A stretch of 64,000 nt of DNA from CALAED01 sp036378315 (lineage in GTDB: Bacteria > Actinomycetota > Actinomycetes > Streptosporangiales > Streptosporangiaceae), in assembly GCA_036378315.1 (NCBI GenBank), contig DASUWU010000116.1, positions 1 to 64,000 on the forward strand. Reading direction: 5' to 3'. Of the stretch, positions 17,301 to 26,149 are shown in pieces. The position numbers and the translations under genes are program-made. Each line of letters opens with the position of its first letter. The stretch's first letter is position 1. The notes below the pieces were generated by a model. It had not been told where the DNA came from and ran no database searches. It saw only the letters and a list, made by a program, of their open reading frames with translations.

Positions 17301-17700
17301 GTAATATCTCGTCCGCTGCGGTCCGGCCCGGCGCGGTGCGCCCGGCCTCGTTCAGGGTCCGACGCACCCGGTCAGGCGGGCATCAGGAGCGAACCCCGAC
17401 CCGTCCCTGGCCGGACCCCGACCGGATCCTCGGGGCGACCCCGTACGCGGGCCGCCATCACGATGGTGCGGTACGGGGGCATCGCGCGCGTCGTGCCGCG
17501 GTGGCGACCTCGGCTACCCCGCAGGAGGTACGGGTGACCGGGCGCCTAGTCCGTACGGGGTAGCGGCCCTCGCTGGACGAGCGGGAACGAGCCGCCGAGC
17601 CGGCGGCAGGAGACAGGAGACAGGAGAAAGGAAAGGCACGCCTACGCCCCGGCGGCGCCCGTTGGGGTAGCGGCGGCCGGGGCGGGCTCACAACCGGGGG
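17301..17700. other. intergenic region
   Basis: A 400-bp gap lies upstream of the MMPL promoter and downstream of the FmdB-type gene. No gene is recognised. Near 17646-17680 GC-rich complementary runs (ccccgg...ccgggg) may form the terminator of the FmdB-type gene. Confidence 0.35.
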
Positions 17701-18036
17701 TTAGGCGACCTTCTCGTAGGAGGTCGAAGAGGACTTGCCCTTGTCGCCGGACGAGCCGGTGGAACTGGAGGAGTCGGAGCTCTTCGTCTCCTTCTTCGAG
17801 GAGTCTGAGCCCTCCGAGCCGGACTTCTTGGCGGCGCCGTTGGACGAGGACTTGGCCGGGGCGCGGCTGTCCGTACGGTAGAAGCCCGAACCCTTGAAGA
17901 TGATCCCGGCGGCGGAGAACACCTTGCGCAGACGACCGCCGCAGCTGGGGCATTCGGTCAGGGGGTCGTCGGTGAAGCTCTGCACGACCTCGAGCCGCTC
18001 CTCGCACGCGGTGCAGGCGTACTGATACGTAGGCAC
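17701..18036 (-). CDS. FmdB family zinc-ribbon protein
   Basis: A 111-residue protein. The N-terminal half is the FmdB/CxxC_CXXC_SSSS zinc ribbon: 'PTYQYACTACEERLEVVQSF' then 'TECPSCGGRLRKVFSAAGI' and 'FKGSGFYRTD'. Four cysteines in two CxxC pairs bind zinc. The C-terminal half is a Ser/Lys-rich disordered tail. I chose the GTG at 18036, preceded by GGAGGGG, because homologues begin 'MPTYQY'. The family is widespread and probably regulatory or nucleic-acid associated; its exact role is unknown. Confidence 0.9.
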   Translation of the reverse strand: MPTYQYACTACEERLEVVQSFTDDPLTECPSCGGRLRKVFSAAGIIFKGSGFYRTDSRAPAKSSSNGAAKKSGSEGSDSSKKETKSSDSSSSTGSSGDKGKSSSTSYEKVA

Positions 18037-18125
18037 GGGCCCCTCCTTGCTGCAACCCGGTGGCCGGGCTGGCACTCATGTCTATCGACTGCTAATGGTA
18101 CTGCCTTTCCGGCCCGTCGGCCCGA

Positions 18126-19610
18126 TCAGTCCCCATGCTCTCCGTACCAGCCGGCCAGCTTGCCCCGCCTGCTGACGGCGCGCAGCCTGCGTTCGGCGGC
18201 GTCGCGGGTGCCGGCCGCGGCCACGACCAGCAGCTCGTCGCCCGCCTGCAGCGCGGTGCGCGGCCCCGGAACGAAGCTCCGCCCGTCGCGGACGACCAGT
18301 GTGATCGACGCCTCCGGCGGCAGCCGCAGCTCGAAGATCTCCACGCCGTTCAGCTGGGAGTCGGCCGGGATCCTGACCTCCAGCAGATCGGCGTGCAGCT
18401 CTTCGAGCGGCGCGGCCTCGACGTCGATCTCGCGCGCCTCGGCCGGGGCGGTCACCCGGCACAGCCGCGCGAACATCGGCAGCGTCGGCCCGCCGATCAA
18501 CGTGAACACCACGACGATGACGAAGACCAAGGCGAACAGGCGATCGGCCCCTGGCACGTCATGCGTCACCGGCACGGTCGCCAGCACGATCGGGACGGCT
18601 CCGCGCAGGCCCGCCCATGCCAGGAACGCCCGTTCCGGCCAGGAGATGCCGAAGCCCAGAGTGGATATCGCGACCGACACCGGCCTGGCCAGCAGCACGA
18701 GCACGAACCCGGCGACCAGCGCCGGCAGCACCTGGGCCGGCAGCTCGCCCGGGGAGGCGAGCAGGCCGAGCATCACGAACAGCCCGATCTGGGCCAGCCA
18801 GGCGAGCCCCTCGGCGAACCCGCGGGTGGCCGGGCGGTGCGGCATCCGCGCGTTGCCGAGGACGAGCGCGCACAGGTAGGTGGCCAGGAACCCGCTGGCG
18901 TGCAGCAACGACGCCGCGCCGTAGGACAGCCCGGCCAGCGAAAGCACGGCGATGGGGTAGAGGCCGGAGGCGGGCAGCGCCACCCTGCGCAGCGCGTACG
19001 CCCCGAGCGGACCGACGACGAGCCCCACCGCCGCGCCGACCGCGAGCTCGTAGGCGATGGTGCCGAGCAGTAGCCCGATGTTGGTCGCCTCGCCCGGGTG
19101 CGCGCTGAGGGCCACGACGACGATCACGACGGGCGCGTCGTTGAAGCCGGACTCGGCTTCGAGCACGCCGGCCAGCCGCGGCGGCAGCGGCAGCCGGCGC
19201 AGCACGGAGAACACCGCGGCCGCGTCCGTGGGGGCGAGCACGGCGCCGAGCAGGAACGCCAGTCGCCAGTCCAGGCCGAGCAGCCAGTACGCGGCCAGCG
19301 TCACGATCAGGATGCTGAGGGCCGTGCCGACGACGGCCAGCGAGACGGCCGCCGGCACGCCGGGCTTGACCTGCCGCCAGTTGGTGGTGAGACCGCCCTC
19401 GGTGAGGATGATCACCAGCGCGGCGAGGCCGAGCGTCTGGGCCAGCTCCGCGTTGTCGAACCGCACGCCGAGCCCCGACTCGCCGATCAGCAGCCCGAGC
19501 CCGAGGTAGGCGAGCAGGCTGGGCAGCCCGATACGCAGGGACAGCCTGACGGCCGCGATCGCCGCGATGAGCAGCACCGAGCCGCTGAGCAGCCATACGT
19601 CGAGCCGCAC
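18126..19610 (-). CDS. potassium/proton antiporter, CPA1 type with TrkA-C domain
   Basis: A 494-residue membrane antiporter. About twelve membrane helices cover residues 5-380, with the CPA1 ion-binding signature 'FNDAPVVIVVV' (ND motif) and 'LAPTDAAAVFSVLR'. The cytoplasmic C-terminus (about 410-480) is a TrkA-C/RCK_C domain ('VRIPADSQLNGVEIFELRLP') that senses ligands, as in NhaP2/CvrA K+/H+ antiporters. The chosen GTG at 19610 has GAGGGG seven bases upstream. It exports K+ for H+ in osmotic or pH adaptation. Confidence 0.88.
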   Translation of the reverse strand: MRLDVWLLSGSVLLIAAIAAVRLSLRIGLPSLLAYLGLGLLIGESGLGVRFDNAELAQTLGLAALVIILTEGGLTTNWRQVKPGVPAAVSLAVVGTALSILIVTLAAYWLLGLDWRLAFLLGAVLAPTDAAAVFSVLRRLPLPPRLAGVLEAESGFNDAPVVIVVVALSAHPGEATNIGLLLGTIAYELAVGAAVGLVVGPLGAYALRRVALPASGLYPIAVLSLAGLSYGAASLLHASGFLATYLCALVLGNARMPHRPATRGFAEGLAWLAQIGLFVMLGLLASPGELPAQVLPALVAGFVLVLLARPVSVAISTLGFGISWPERAFLAWAGLRGAVPIVLATVPVTHDVPGADRLFALVFVIVVVFTLIGGPTLPMFARLCRVTAPAEAREIDVEAAPLEELHADLLEVRIPADSQLNGVEIFELRLPPEASITLVVRDGRSFVPGPRTALQAGDELLVVAAAGTRDAAERRLRAVSRRGKLAGWYGEHGD

Positions 19611-19705
19611 TCCAGACCCCCTCACGCACCACGCGCCACATGCCCGATTATCCGGGGTCGCCGCGGCGGCCACGCCCGGCCGCCGCCGCCCCGCACGACG
19701 GGGTG

Positions 19706-19745
19706 AGCGGCGGCGCCTGATGACTCAGCGGCGGCGCCTGATGAC
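19706..19745. repeat. 19-bp direct repeat across a stop codon
   Basis: agcggcggcgcctgatgac occurs twice with a 2-base spacer (19706-19724 and 19727-19745). The right copy encodes the last residues (VIRRRR) and part of the stop of the dehydrogenase; the left copy lies just after it. A small tandem duplication. Confidence 0.6.
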
Positions 19746-20729
19746 GGGGTCGACGCCGTTGACCACATTGCGGACCGGGCGGCCCGACACGGCGGCGGCG
19801 ATGTTGTCGACGACGAGCGAGACGATGTTGAGCTGCGCCTGGACCGTGGCGCCCGCCACGTGCGGGGACAGCAGGACGTCCTCGTGCGCCCGGAGCGGAT
19901 GGTCGGCCGGCGGCGGCTCGGCGTCGAAGACGTCGAGGGCCGCGCCGGACAGCCGCCCCGCGTCCAGCGCGTCGAGCAGCGCCTCCTCGTCGACGATGCC
20001 GCCGCGGGCCACGTTGACCAGCATCGCGCCGGGCGGCAGCAGGGCGAGCCGGTCGGCGCCGAGGAGCCCGGCGGTTTCCCTCGTCAGCGGGACCGCCACC
20101 ACGAGGATGTCCGACGTCGACAGCAGATCGTCGATGTCCCGATAGGTGGCGCCGGCCGCGTTCTCCTCGTCGGGGCGGCGCCGCCGCGACCAGTACGACA
20201 CCTGGCAGCCGAGCGCGGCGAACAGCCGGCCGGCCTCCGCGCCGATCGCGCCGTAGCCGAGCACGCCGATCCGCTGGGTGTGCAGCTCGCGGGTGCCGCG
20301 GCCCAGCAGGTCGCGCTGCGGCCAGTCACCGGCGCGGACCCGCCGGTCGGCCCACGCGAGCTGCCGGCACAGCGCGAACGCCGCGCCGACCGCCCATTCG
20401 GAGACCGAGCGCGCGTTCGCCCCGGCGGCGTTGGCGACCGGTACCCCGGCGGCGACCAGGGCGTCCAGGTCGCAGCTGTCCACCCCCACGGAAGGCATCT
20501 GGACGAAGGCCAGGTACGGCGCCGCCGCCACCGCGTCGGCGTCGACGGCGAGCTCGCCGGTGAAGTCGCCCACCACGAGGTCGGCGTCGGCCATGCCGGC
20601 CAGCAGGGCGGCGCGGTCGCGGCGCTCGGGGACGCCGACGCCCGCGGCGATGTCCCGGCCGAGCGGCTCGAACATGCGCCGCAGCAAAACCTCGGCGAGC
20701 GGGGCGAGTACGAGGATCCGCCACGTCAT
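19725..20729 (-). CDS. D-isomer specific 2-hydroxyacid dehydrogenase
   Basis: A 334-residue NAD(P)-dependent dehydrogenase of the D-2-hydroxyacid family. The coenzyme motif is 'IGVLGYGAIGAEAGRLFAAL' (GxGxxG). The substrate-binding Arg is in 'NVARGGIVDEEALLDAL', the catalytic acid in 'ALDVFDAEP', and the catalytic His in 'LSPHVAGAT'. It would interconvert a 2-hydroxy acid and a 2-oxo acid. The ATG at 20729 overlaps the end of the cyclo-ligase gene (ATGA), so the two are coexpressed. The substrate is unknown. Confidence 0.9.
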   Translation of the reverse strand: MTWRILVLAPLAEVLLRRMFEPLGRDIAAGVGVPERRDRAALLAGMADADLVVGDFTGELAVDADAVAAAPYLAFVQMPSVGVDSCDLDALVAAGVPVANAAGANARSVSEWAVGAAFALCRQLAWADRRVRAGDWPQRDLLGRGTRELHTQRIGVLGYGAIGAEAGRLFAALGCQVSYWSRRRRPDEENAAGATYRDIDDLLSTSDILVVAVPLTRETAGLLGADRLALLPPGAMLVNVARGGIVDEEALLDALDAGRLSGAALDVFDAEPPPADHPLRAHEDVLLSPHVAGATVQAQLNIVSLVVDNIAAAVSGRPVRNVVNGVDPVIRRRR

Positions 20730-21361
20730 GAGGCGCCCTCCCCGCGTCCGGCGGCCGGCGGGACCTGGATCGGGAACCTGATCACCCCGCCGGCGGGGGT
20801 GGCGACCGCGCGGACCCGCTGGTCGTGCGGCCGCCGCGGCACGGCGCCCGCGTCGAGGAGCTCGGCGTCGTACACCAGGGCGACGGACAGGATGGCCGGT
20901 CCGAGCCTTGCCAGCACCCGGTCGTACGAGCCGCCGCCCCGGCCGAGCCGCACGCCGGTACGGTCCACGGCGAGCGCGGGCACGATGACGACGTCGGCCG
21001 CGCGCACGGCCTCGACGCCGCGCGGTGCCGCCGTCGGCTCCAGGAGCCCGCGCGGTCCCGGAGCCAGCGAGTCGGGCCCTTCGTACGTGGCCCAGTCCAG
21101 GTCGCCGTCCGGCAGCAGCCTGGGCAGCAGCACGTACGCGCCGCGCTTCCACAGCGCGAAGAGGAGCCCGCCGGTGTCCGGTTCGGCGCCGATCGATACG
21201 TACGCGGCGACGCTCGCGGCCATGTCGACCTCGGGCAGGGTGAGCAGCGCGTCGCGCAACGACCGGGCGGCCGCGGCGCGCTCCGCGTCGCTCATCGCCC
21301 GCCTGGCGCTGGTCAGTTTTGCCCTGAGGTCGTTTTTCGAGCCGATCTGGTGCACGCTCAC
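20726..21361 (-). CDS. 5-formyltetrahydrofolate cyclo-ligase
   Basis: A 211-residue enzyme that closes 5-formyl-THF to 5,10-methenyl-THF using ATP. The signature 'GRGGGSYDRVLARL' is present near residue 150 and the N-terminal basic helices ('KNDLRAKLTSARRAM') match the family. The start is GTG, 27 bp from the start of divergent galU, an arrangement common in actinobacteria. It is translationally coupled to the dehydrogenase that follows. Confidence 0.93.
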   Translation of the reverse strand: MSVHQIGSKNDLRAKLTSARRAMSDAERAAAARSLRDALLTLPEVDMAASVAAYVSIGAEPDTGGLLFALWKRGAYVLLPRLLPDGDLDWATYEGPDSLAPGPRGLLEPTAAPRGVEAVRAADVVIVPALAVDRTGVRLGRGGGSYDRVLARLGPAILSVALVYDAELLDAGAVPRRPHDQRVRAVATPAGGVIRFPIQVPPAAGRGEGAS

Positions 21362-21388
21362 ATCCTCGTGGGTCGTTAAGGTCTGTTC

Positions 21389-22336
21389 ATGGCCGACTTC
21401 TCACCCGTTACCAAGGCCGTCGTCCCCGCCGCGGGCCTCGGTACCCGATTCTTGCCTGCGACGAAGGCGACACCAAAGGAAATGCTGCCCATCGTCGACA
21501 AACCTGCCATTCAGTACGTCGTCGAGGAGGCGGTCTCGGCCGGCCTGTCCGACGTCCTGCTGGTCACCGGCCGCAGCAAGCGCTCCATCGAAGACCATTT
21601 CGATCGGGCGTACGAACTGGAGGAGGCCCTGCACGCCAAGGGCGACAGCGAGCGGCTGGCCGCGGTCCGCGAGTCCGACGAACTCGCGATCATGCATTAC
21701 GTGCGGCAGGGCGAGCCGAAGGGCCTCGGGCATGCCGTGTACTGCGCCCGCCAGCACGTCGGCCACGAGCCGTTCGCGGTCCTGCTCGGCGACGACATGA
21801 TCGACGCGAGGGACGCGCTCCTGGAACGGATGATCGAGGTCAGGCGGCGGTACGGCGGCAACGTCGTCGCGCTCATGGAGGTCGAGCCCGAGCAGGTGTC
21901 CCTGTACGGCTGCGCCGCCATCGAGCCGACCGGCGACCCCGACGTGGTCAGGGTCACCGACCTCGTGGAAAAGCCGGTGCCCGGCGAGGCGCCCAGCCGG
22001 TGGATCATCATCGGCCGGTACGTCTGCGATCCGGCGATCTTCGACGTGCTGGAGAAGACCCCGCCGGGGCGCGGCGGCGAGATCCAGCTGACCGACGCGC
22101 TGCTCACGCTGGCCAAGCGATCGGCCGGCGAGGGCGGCCCCGTGCACGGTGTGCTGTTCCGCGGCCGCCGCTACGACACCGGCAACAAGCTCGACTACCT
22201 GCGTACCGTCGTCCAGTTCGCGGCCGACCGGCCCGACCTGGCCGACGAGTTCCTGCCGTGGCTGACCGACTTCCTGGCCGAGCGCGGCCGGCAGGGCCAG
22301 GGCGGGCAACAGGACGGCGGGCAACGGCAGGCATGA
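21389..22336 (+). CDS. galU: UTP--glucose-1-phosphate uridylyltransferase
   Basis: A 315-residue nucleotidyltransferase. The nucleotide-binding loop 'GLGTRFLPATKATPKEM' begins at residue 16, with 'EKPVPGEAPS' and the sugar-binding 'YDTGNKLDY' near the end, all standard for GalU. It makes UDP-glucose for cell-wall polymers, trehalose and glycoconjugates. It heads the galU-moeA/glp-moaC-mog-rimJ-sepX block on the plus strand. The last 15 residues are Gly/Gln-rich and not conserved. Confidence 0.96.
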   Translation: MADFSPVTKAVVPAAGLGTRFLPATKATPKEMLPIVDKPAIQYVVEEAVSAGLSDVLLVTGRSKRSIEDHFDRAYELEEALHAKGDSERLAAVRESDELAIMHYVRQGEPKGLGHAVYCARQHVGHEPFAVLLGDDMIDARDALLERMIEVRRRYGGNVVALMEVEPEQVSLYGCAAIEPTGDPDVVRVTDLVEKPVPGEAPSRWIIIGRYVCDPAIFDVLEKTPPGRGGEIQLTDALLTLAKRSAGEGGPVHGVLFRGRRYDTGNKLDYLRTVVQFAADRPDLADEFLPWLTDFLAERGRQGQGGQQDGGQRQA

Positions 22337-22346
22337 CAAGCGGGCG

Positions 22347-22433
22347 GCGCACACCAGGGCGGACCTCACAGCGGGTGGGGCGGACCTCGGGGCGGACCTC
22401 GACGCGGATCTCTGGGCGGACCTGCGGGCGGCG
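22347..22433 (+). repeat. short imperfect repeats of gcggacct
   Basis: Four copies of gcggacct (plus a degenerate gcggatct) occur between galU and the moeA/glp ATG. In the moeA frame they read as repeated 'ADL' units leading directly into the start Met, but no ATG, GTG or TTG is available upstream in that frame. The ATG at 22437 also lacks a clear Shine-Dalgarno sequence. Confidence 0.5.
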
Positions 22434-22436
22434 GCG

Positions 22437-23645
22437 ATGACCTTGCGTACCGTCGACGAGCATCTCGCCTCGATCCTCGACGCCATCACGCCGGTGCCGG
22501 CCAGGGAGCTGGCCGTCCTCGACGCCCGCGGCTCGGTGCTGGCCGAGCCGGTCACGGCCCCTGTCCCGCTTCCGCCCTTCGACAACTCGGCGATGGACGG
22601 CTATGCCGTGCTCGCCGCCGACGTGGCCGCGGCCGCCCCCGATCGTCCGGTCACCCTGCCGGTGCTCGGCGACATCGCGGCCGGCGCCCCTGACGTCACC
22701 TCGATCCGCCCCGGCACCTGCGCGCGGATCATGACCGGGGCACCCATGCCCGCAGGCGCGGACGCCGTGGTTCCCGTCGAGTGGACCGACGGCGGTACCG
22801 GCGCCGTACGGATCACCAGGCCGGCTCCGGCCGGCCACTACATCAGGCGCGTGGGCGAAGACGTGACGGCCGGTCGCCAGGTGCTGGCCGCCGGCACGCC
22901 GCTCGGCGCCGCGCAGGTGGGGATGCTCGCGGCCGTCGGCCGCGCCCGGGTCACCGTACGGCCCAGGCCGCGCGTCGTCGTGCTGTCCACCGGCACCGAG
23001 CTGCGCGAGCCGGGGACGCCGCTCGGCCATGGCGAGATCTGGGACTCCAACAGCTACATGCTCGCCGCGGCGGTGGCCGAGGCCGGCGCGGACGGCCACC
23101 GCGAGACGTTCCTCGCGGACGAGCCCGACAAGGTCATCGAGGCCATCGACGCCCAGGTGTCGCTGGCCGACGCGATCATCACCTCCGGTGGCGTCTCGAT
23201 GGGCGCCCGCGACGTGGTCAAGGAAGTGCTCACGGGACGGGTGACGTTCTCCAAGGTCGCGATGCGCCCCGGCAAGCCCCAGGGCTTCGGCGTGCTGGGG
23301 GAGCGGACGCCCATCTTCACCCTGCCGGGCAACCCGGTGAGCGCCTACGTCTCGTTCCAGGTCTTCGTGCGGCCGGCGCTGCTGGCGCTGCAGGGGATGC
23401 CGCCGCGGCCGGCGGACCACGTCACCGCCACGCTCGCCGCCCCGGTGGCGTCGCCGGCGGGCCTGCGGCACTACATGCGGGCGACGCTGTCGTTCGCCGC
23501 CGGCCGGTACTCCGTGGCGCCCGCCGAGGCGCAGGGATCGCACCAGCTCGCCGCCCTCGCGTCCGCCAACGCGCTCATCATCGTTCCCGACGACACCGAG
23601 TCGCTCCCCGCGGGCGCCCAGGTAGAGGTGCTGAGGCTGCCATGA
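22437..23645 (+). CDS. glp: MoeA-like molybdotransferase / gephyrin-like division protein Glp
   Basis: A 402-residue protein with the complete MoeA fold: N-terminal domains I-II with 'PPFDNSAMDGYAV' (about 47-59) and 'MTGAPMPAGADAVVPVEW', the MoCF/gephyrin E domain with 'STGTELREPG' and 'TSGGVSMGARDVV', 'LPGNPVSAYVSF', and the C-terminal domain IV. By sequence it could insert molybdate into molybdopterin. Its position between galU and rimJ/sepX matches Corynebacterium Glp and mycobacterial moeA1, and Glp is known to act in septum formation with a membrane receptor. I therefore favour Glp, but Moco function is possible since moaC and mog follow (ATGA overlap with moaC). Confidence 0.88.
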   Translation: MTLRTVDEHLASILDAITPVPARELAVLDARGSVLAEPVTAPVPLPPFDNSAMDGYAVLAADVAAAAPDRPVTLPVLGDIAAGAPDVTSIRPGTCARIMTGAPMPAGADAVVPVEWTDGGTGAVRITRPAPAGHYIRRVGEDVTAGRQVLAAGTPLGAAQVGMLAAVGRARVTVRPRPRVVVLSTGTELREPGTPLGHGEIWDSNSYMLAAAVAEAGADGHRETFLADEPDKVIEAIDAQVSLADAIITSGGVSMGARDVVKEVLTGRVTFSKVAMRPGKPQGFGVLGERTPIFTLPGNPVSAYVSFQVFVRPALLALQGMPPRPADHVTATLAAPVASPAGLRHYMRATLSFAAGRYSVAPAEAQGSHQLAALASANALIIVPDDTESLPAGAQVEVLRLP

Positions 23646-24118
23646 CATCGGATTTCACCCACCTGGACGAGTCGGGCGCGGCCCGGATGGTGGACGTTTC
23701 GGCGAAGGACGTGTCCGCCCGTACGGCCGTCGCCACGGGGTTCGTCCGGCTGTCGGAGCGATGCGTGGCCGCGCTGCGGGCCGGCGACGTGCCGAAGGGC
23801 GACGCGCTGGCGGTGGCGCGGATCGCCGGGATCCAGGGCGCCAAGCGCACGCCCGACCTGGTGCCGCTGTGCCATCCGATCGCGCTGCACGGCGTCGCGG
23901 TCACGCTGGCGGTCGAGGACGCCGGCGTGTCGATCACCGCGACCGTCCGTACCGCCGACCGGACCGGCGTGGAGATGGAGGCGCTCACCTCCGTGTCCGT
24001 CGCGGGCCTCGCGCTCGTCGACATGGTCAAGGCCATCGACCCGGCCGCCGTGATCACGGACATCAGGGTCGAGGAGAAGACCGGCGGCAAGACCGGCCGC
24101 TGGCGGCGCGAGGCGTGA
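23642..24118 (+). CDS. moaC: cyclic pyranopterin monophosphate synthase MoaC
   Basis: A 158-residue MoaC. Conserved signatures are 'MVDVSAKDVSARTAVATG', 'LCHPIALHGV' (active-site His), 'GVEMEALTSVSVAGLALVDM' and the Lys-containing end 'EEKTGGKTG'. It completes conversion of the GTP-derived intermediate to cyclic pyranopterin monophosphate in molybdenum cofactor synthesis. Its ATG overlaps the moeA/glp stop by four bases, so it is translated with it. MoaA is not in the window. Confidence 0.95.
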   Translation: MTSDFTHLDESGAARMVDVSAKDVSARTAVATGFVRLSERCVAALRAGDVPKGDALAVARIAGIQGAKRTPDLVPLCHPIALHGVAVTLAVEDAGVSITATVRTADRTGVEMEALTSVSVAGLALVDMVKAIDPAAVITDIRVEEKTGGKTGRWRREA

Positions 24119-24180
24119 CGCGCGGACCGGGACCTCAGGAGCGAGGCGGGAAGCCGCAGGCGGGAGGCGGGAGGCTGGAG

Positions 24181-24675
24181 ATGGACGCGTCACGTGTGGT
24201 GCGCGCCCTGGCGGTGACGGTGTCGAACCGGGCGGCCGCCGGGGTCTACGCCGACACCTCGGGGCCGGTGCTCGTCGAGCTGCTCGCCGCCGCCGGCTGC
24301 GAGGTCGACGGCCCCGTGGTCGTCCCGGACGGCGCCCCGGTGGCCGAGGCGCTGCGCGAGGCGGTCGCCGGCGGCTACGACGTGGTGGTGACCAGCGGCG
24401 GCACCGGCCTGACCCCGACCGATCGGACGCCGGAGATGACCCGGACGGTGATCGAGCGTGAGGTGCCGGGGATCGCCGATGCCATCAGGCTCGAAGGGCG
24501 CGACAAGGTCCCGGCGGCGATCCTGTCCCGCGGGCTCGCCGGGGTCGCCGGGCGGACGCTGATCGTCAACCTGCCCGGCTCGACCGGCGGGGTGCGGGAC
24601 GGCATGGCCGTCCTCGGGCCCGTCCTGGCGCACGCGGTCGACCAGATCGCCGGCGGAGATCACCCCCGAGCCTGA
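24181..24675 (+). CDS. molybdenum cofactor biosynthesis protein, MogA/MoaB family
   Basis: A 164-residue single-domain molybdopterin-binding protein: 'TSGGTGLTPTDRTPEMT' (about 62-78) and 'NLPGSTGGVRDGMAVLGPVL' near the end, both involved in binding and adenylating molybdopterin. The ATG follows GGAG. It is the third Moco-type gene in the run, 62 bp after moaC. MogA and MoaB cannot be told apart by eye. Confidence 0.92.
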   Translation: MDASRVVRALAVTVSNRAAAGVYADTSGPVLVELLAAAGCEVDGPVVVPDGAPVAEALREAVAGGYDVVVTSGGTGLTPTDRTPEMTRTVIEREVPGIADAIRLEGRDKVPAAILSRGLAGVAGRTLIVNLPGSTGGVRDGMAVLGPVLAHAVDQIAGGDHPRA

Positions 24676-24731
24676 CGAACCAGGCGAATCCGGGTGTAGC
24701 GGCGCACGCGGGGACCGGGAATCATTGGAGT

Positions 24732-25364
24732 GTGGAACGCATGCGGGGCTGGCCGGTCACCTTGGTCGAGGGATTGGTCGGGCTGCGCCCGCTACGGCTC
24801 AGGGACGCCCCGGCCTGGCGCGAGTCGAGGGTGCGCAACGCCGACTGGCTGCGGCCCTGGGAGCCGACCAATCCCGAGACACCGCTGTTCCGCAGCGGTC
24901 TCGGCCCGTACTTCGGGATGGTCCACACGATGCGCCGTGAGGCCAGGCAGGGCCTCGCGCTGCCCTGGATCGTCACGTACGGGGGGAAGTTCGGCGGCCA
25001 GCTCACGGTCGGCGCGATCGTGTGGGGGTCGGCGCGGTCGGCCCAGATCGGCTACTGGATCGACCGCGCGATCGCCGGCCGCGGCGTGATGCCGATGGCG
25101 GTGGCGATGGCCGTCGACCACTGCTTTTTCACGGTGGGGCTGCATCGCGTCGAGGCGAATATCCGTCCCGAGAACGTCGCCAGCCGCCGCGTGGTGGAAA
25201 AACTCGGCTTCCGCGAGGAGGGAATTCGGCGCCGCCATCTGCACATCGACGGCGCATGGCGCGATCACATCTGTTACGCGCTCACGGTCGAGGACGTGGG
25301 CGGTGGCCTGCGCGCCCGCTGGCTGCCGAACGCGCGGCGGGCCTTTCCGAGATCGCCCACGTGA
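24732..25364 (+). CDS. RimJ/RimL-type GNAT acetyltransferase
   Basis: A 210-residue GNAT protein with strand/helix pattern ending in 'QIGYWIDRAIAGRGVMPMAVAMAV' (motif A acetyl-CoA loop, about 97-120) and 'LHRVEANIRPENVASRRVVEKLGF' (motif B). This ordering is typical of RimJ-like N-terminal protein acetyltransferases. The start is GTG at 24732, with ATG at 24741 as an alternative. A rimJ-like gene between moeA/glp and sepX/glpR is a conserved feature of actinobacterial genomes, for example moeA1-rimJ-Rv0996 in mycobacteria. Its role there is not established. Confidence 0.9.
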   Translation: MERMRGWPVTLVEGLVGLRPLRLRDAPAWRESRVRNADWLRPWEPTNPETPLFRSGLGPYFGMVHTMRREARQGLALPWIVTYGGKFGGQLTVGAIVWGSARSAQIGYWIDRAIAGRGVMPMAVAMAVDHCFFTVGLHRVEANIRPENVASRRVVEKLGFREEGIRRRHLHIDGAWRDHICYALTVEDVGGGLRARWLPNARRAFPRSPT

Positions 25365-25573
25365 AAGCGAGATCGCCGCGCCGAAAGGTGAAGGCCGCGG
25401 CCGAGAAGGGCCTCGCAACGGCGCGGTAAAGCGCGCTCGATCTGGCGACACACCGCCTCTGTTACTCGTCAAGTGGTGACGCCTGGTCCTACCGTGCGGA
25501 ACGTGAATGTGTGCGTGCCGGGGGTCAAGTCATGGCAGTGGCACGCCGTCTCCCAGACCGTATGGGCGGTGCG

Positions 25574-26149
25574 GTGAGCAGCGCCGTCCTGTATCTCGCC
25601 ATCGTCGCCCTGTGGGCCGTCGTCCTGGTGCCCATGTGGGTGCGCCGCGCGCACGCCGGTGAGCGCCCCGACGCCCGTCCGCTCGACCGCGCCGAAGATC
25701 CCTCGGGCGGCCCCGCCGGTGCCGCCCCGGGCGACGGCCACGGTGACCGATCGGCCGACCGGCCCCGCCCTTCCCCCCGACTCGGCCCACGCGGCCGGAG
25801 CCGGGGCGCCGTGATCGCCCGGCGTCGGCGGCGTACGTGGGCGCTGTCGTTGCTCGTCCTCGCCGCCGCCTGCTGCGGCGTCGCCCGGCTCGTTCCGTAC
25901 TGGAGCGCGCTGCCCCCCGCCGGCCTGCTCGCCGGGCACCTGTCGCTGCTGCGCGTCGCCGTCGGGATGGACGCCGAACGGCGGGAGGCGGCGGCGGTGG
26001 CCAGAGCGGCCGAACGGGCCAGGGCGCGGGCCGCGCGGGAAGCGAGGGAGGCGGCCCAGGCCGAGATCATCGACCTGATGGCGCGCAACCGGGCCAGGGA
26101 CGTCTTCGACCAGTACGCCCATGACGAGTTGCGCGTGGTCGGCGACTGA
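25574..26149 (+). CDS. sepX: SepX/GlpR-like divisome membrane protein
   Basis: About 191 residues. The N-terminus 'SSAVLYLAIVALWAVVLVPMWVRR' is a membrane helix with the signature of Streptomyces SepX and corynebacterial GlpR. A disordered Pro/Gly/Arg region follows. A second hydrophobic segment ('WALSLLVLAAACCGVARLV', about 91-109) and a basic/acidic coiled helix rich in Ala-Arg-Glu make up the rest, ending 'FDQYAHDELRVVGD'. SepX/GlpR places the gephyrin-like Glp at the division site. Position after the rimJ-like gene supports this. I chose the GTG where homologues begin; ATG at 25532 (after GGGGG) would add 14 residues. Confidence 0.8.
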   Translation: MSSAVLYLAIVALWAVVLVPMWVRRAHAGERPDARPLDRAEDPSGGPAGAAPGDGHGDRSADRPRPSPRLGPRGRSRGAVIARRRRRTWALSLLVLAAACCGVARLVPYWSALPPAGLLAGHLSLLRVAVGMDAERREAAAVARAAERARARAAREAREAAQAEIIDLMARNRARDVFDQYAHDELRVVGD

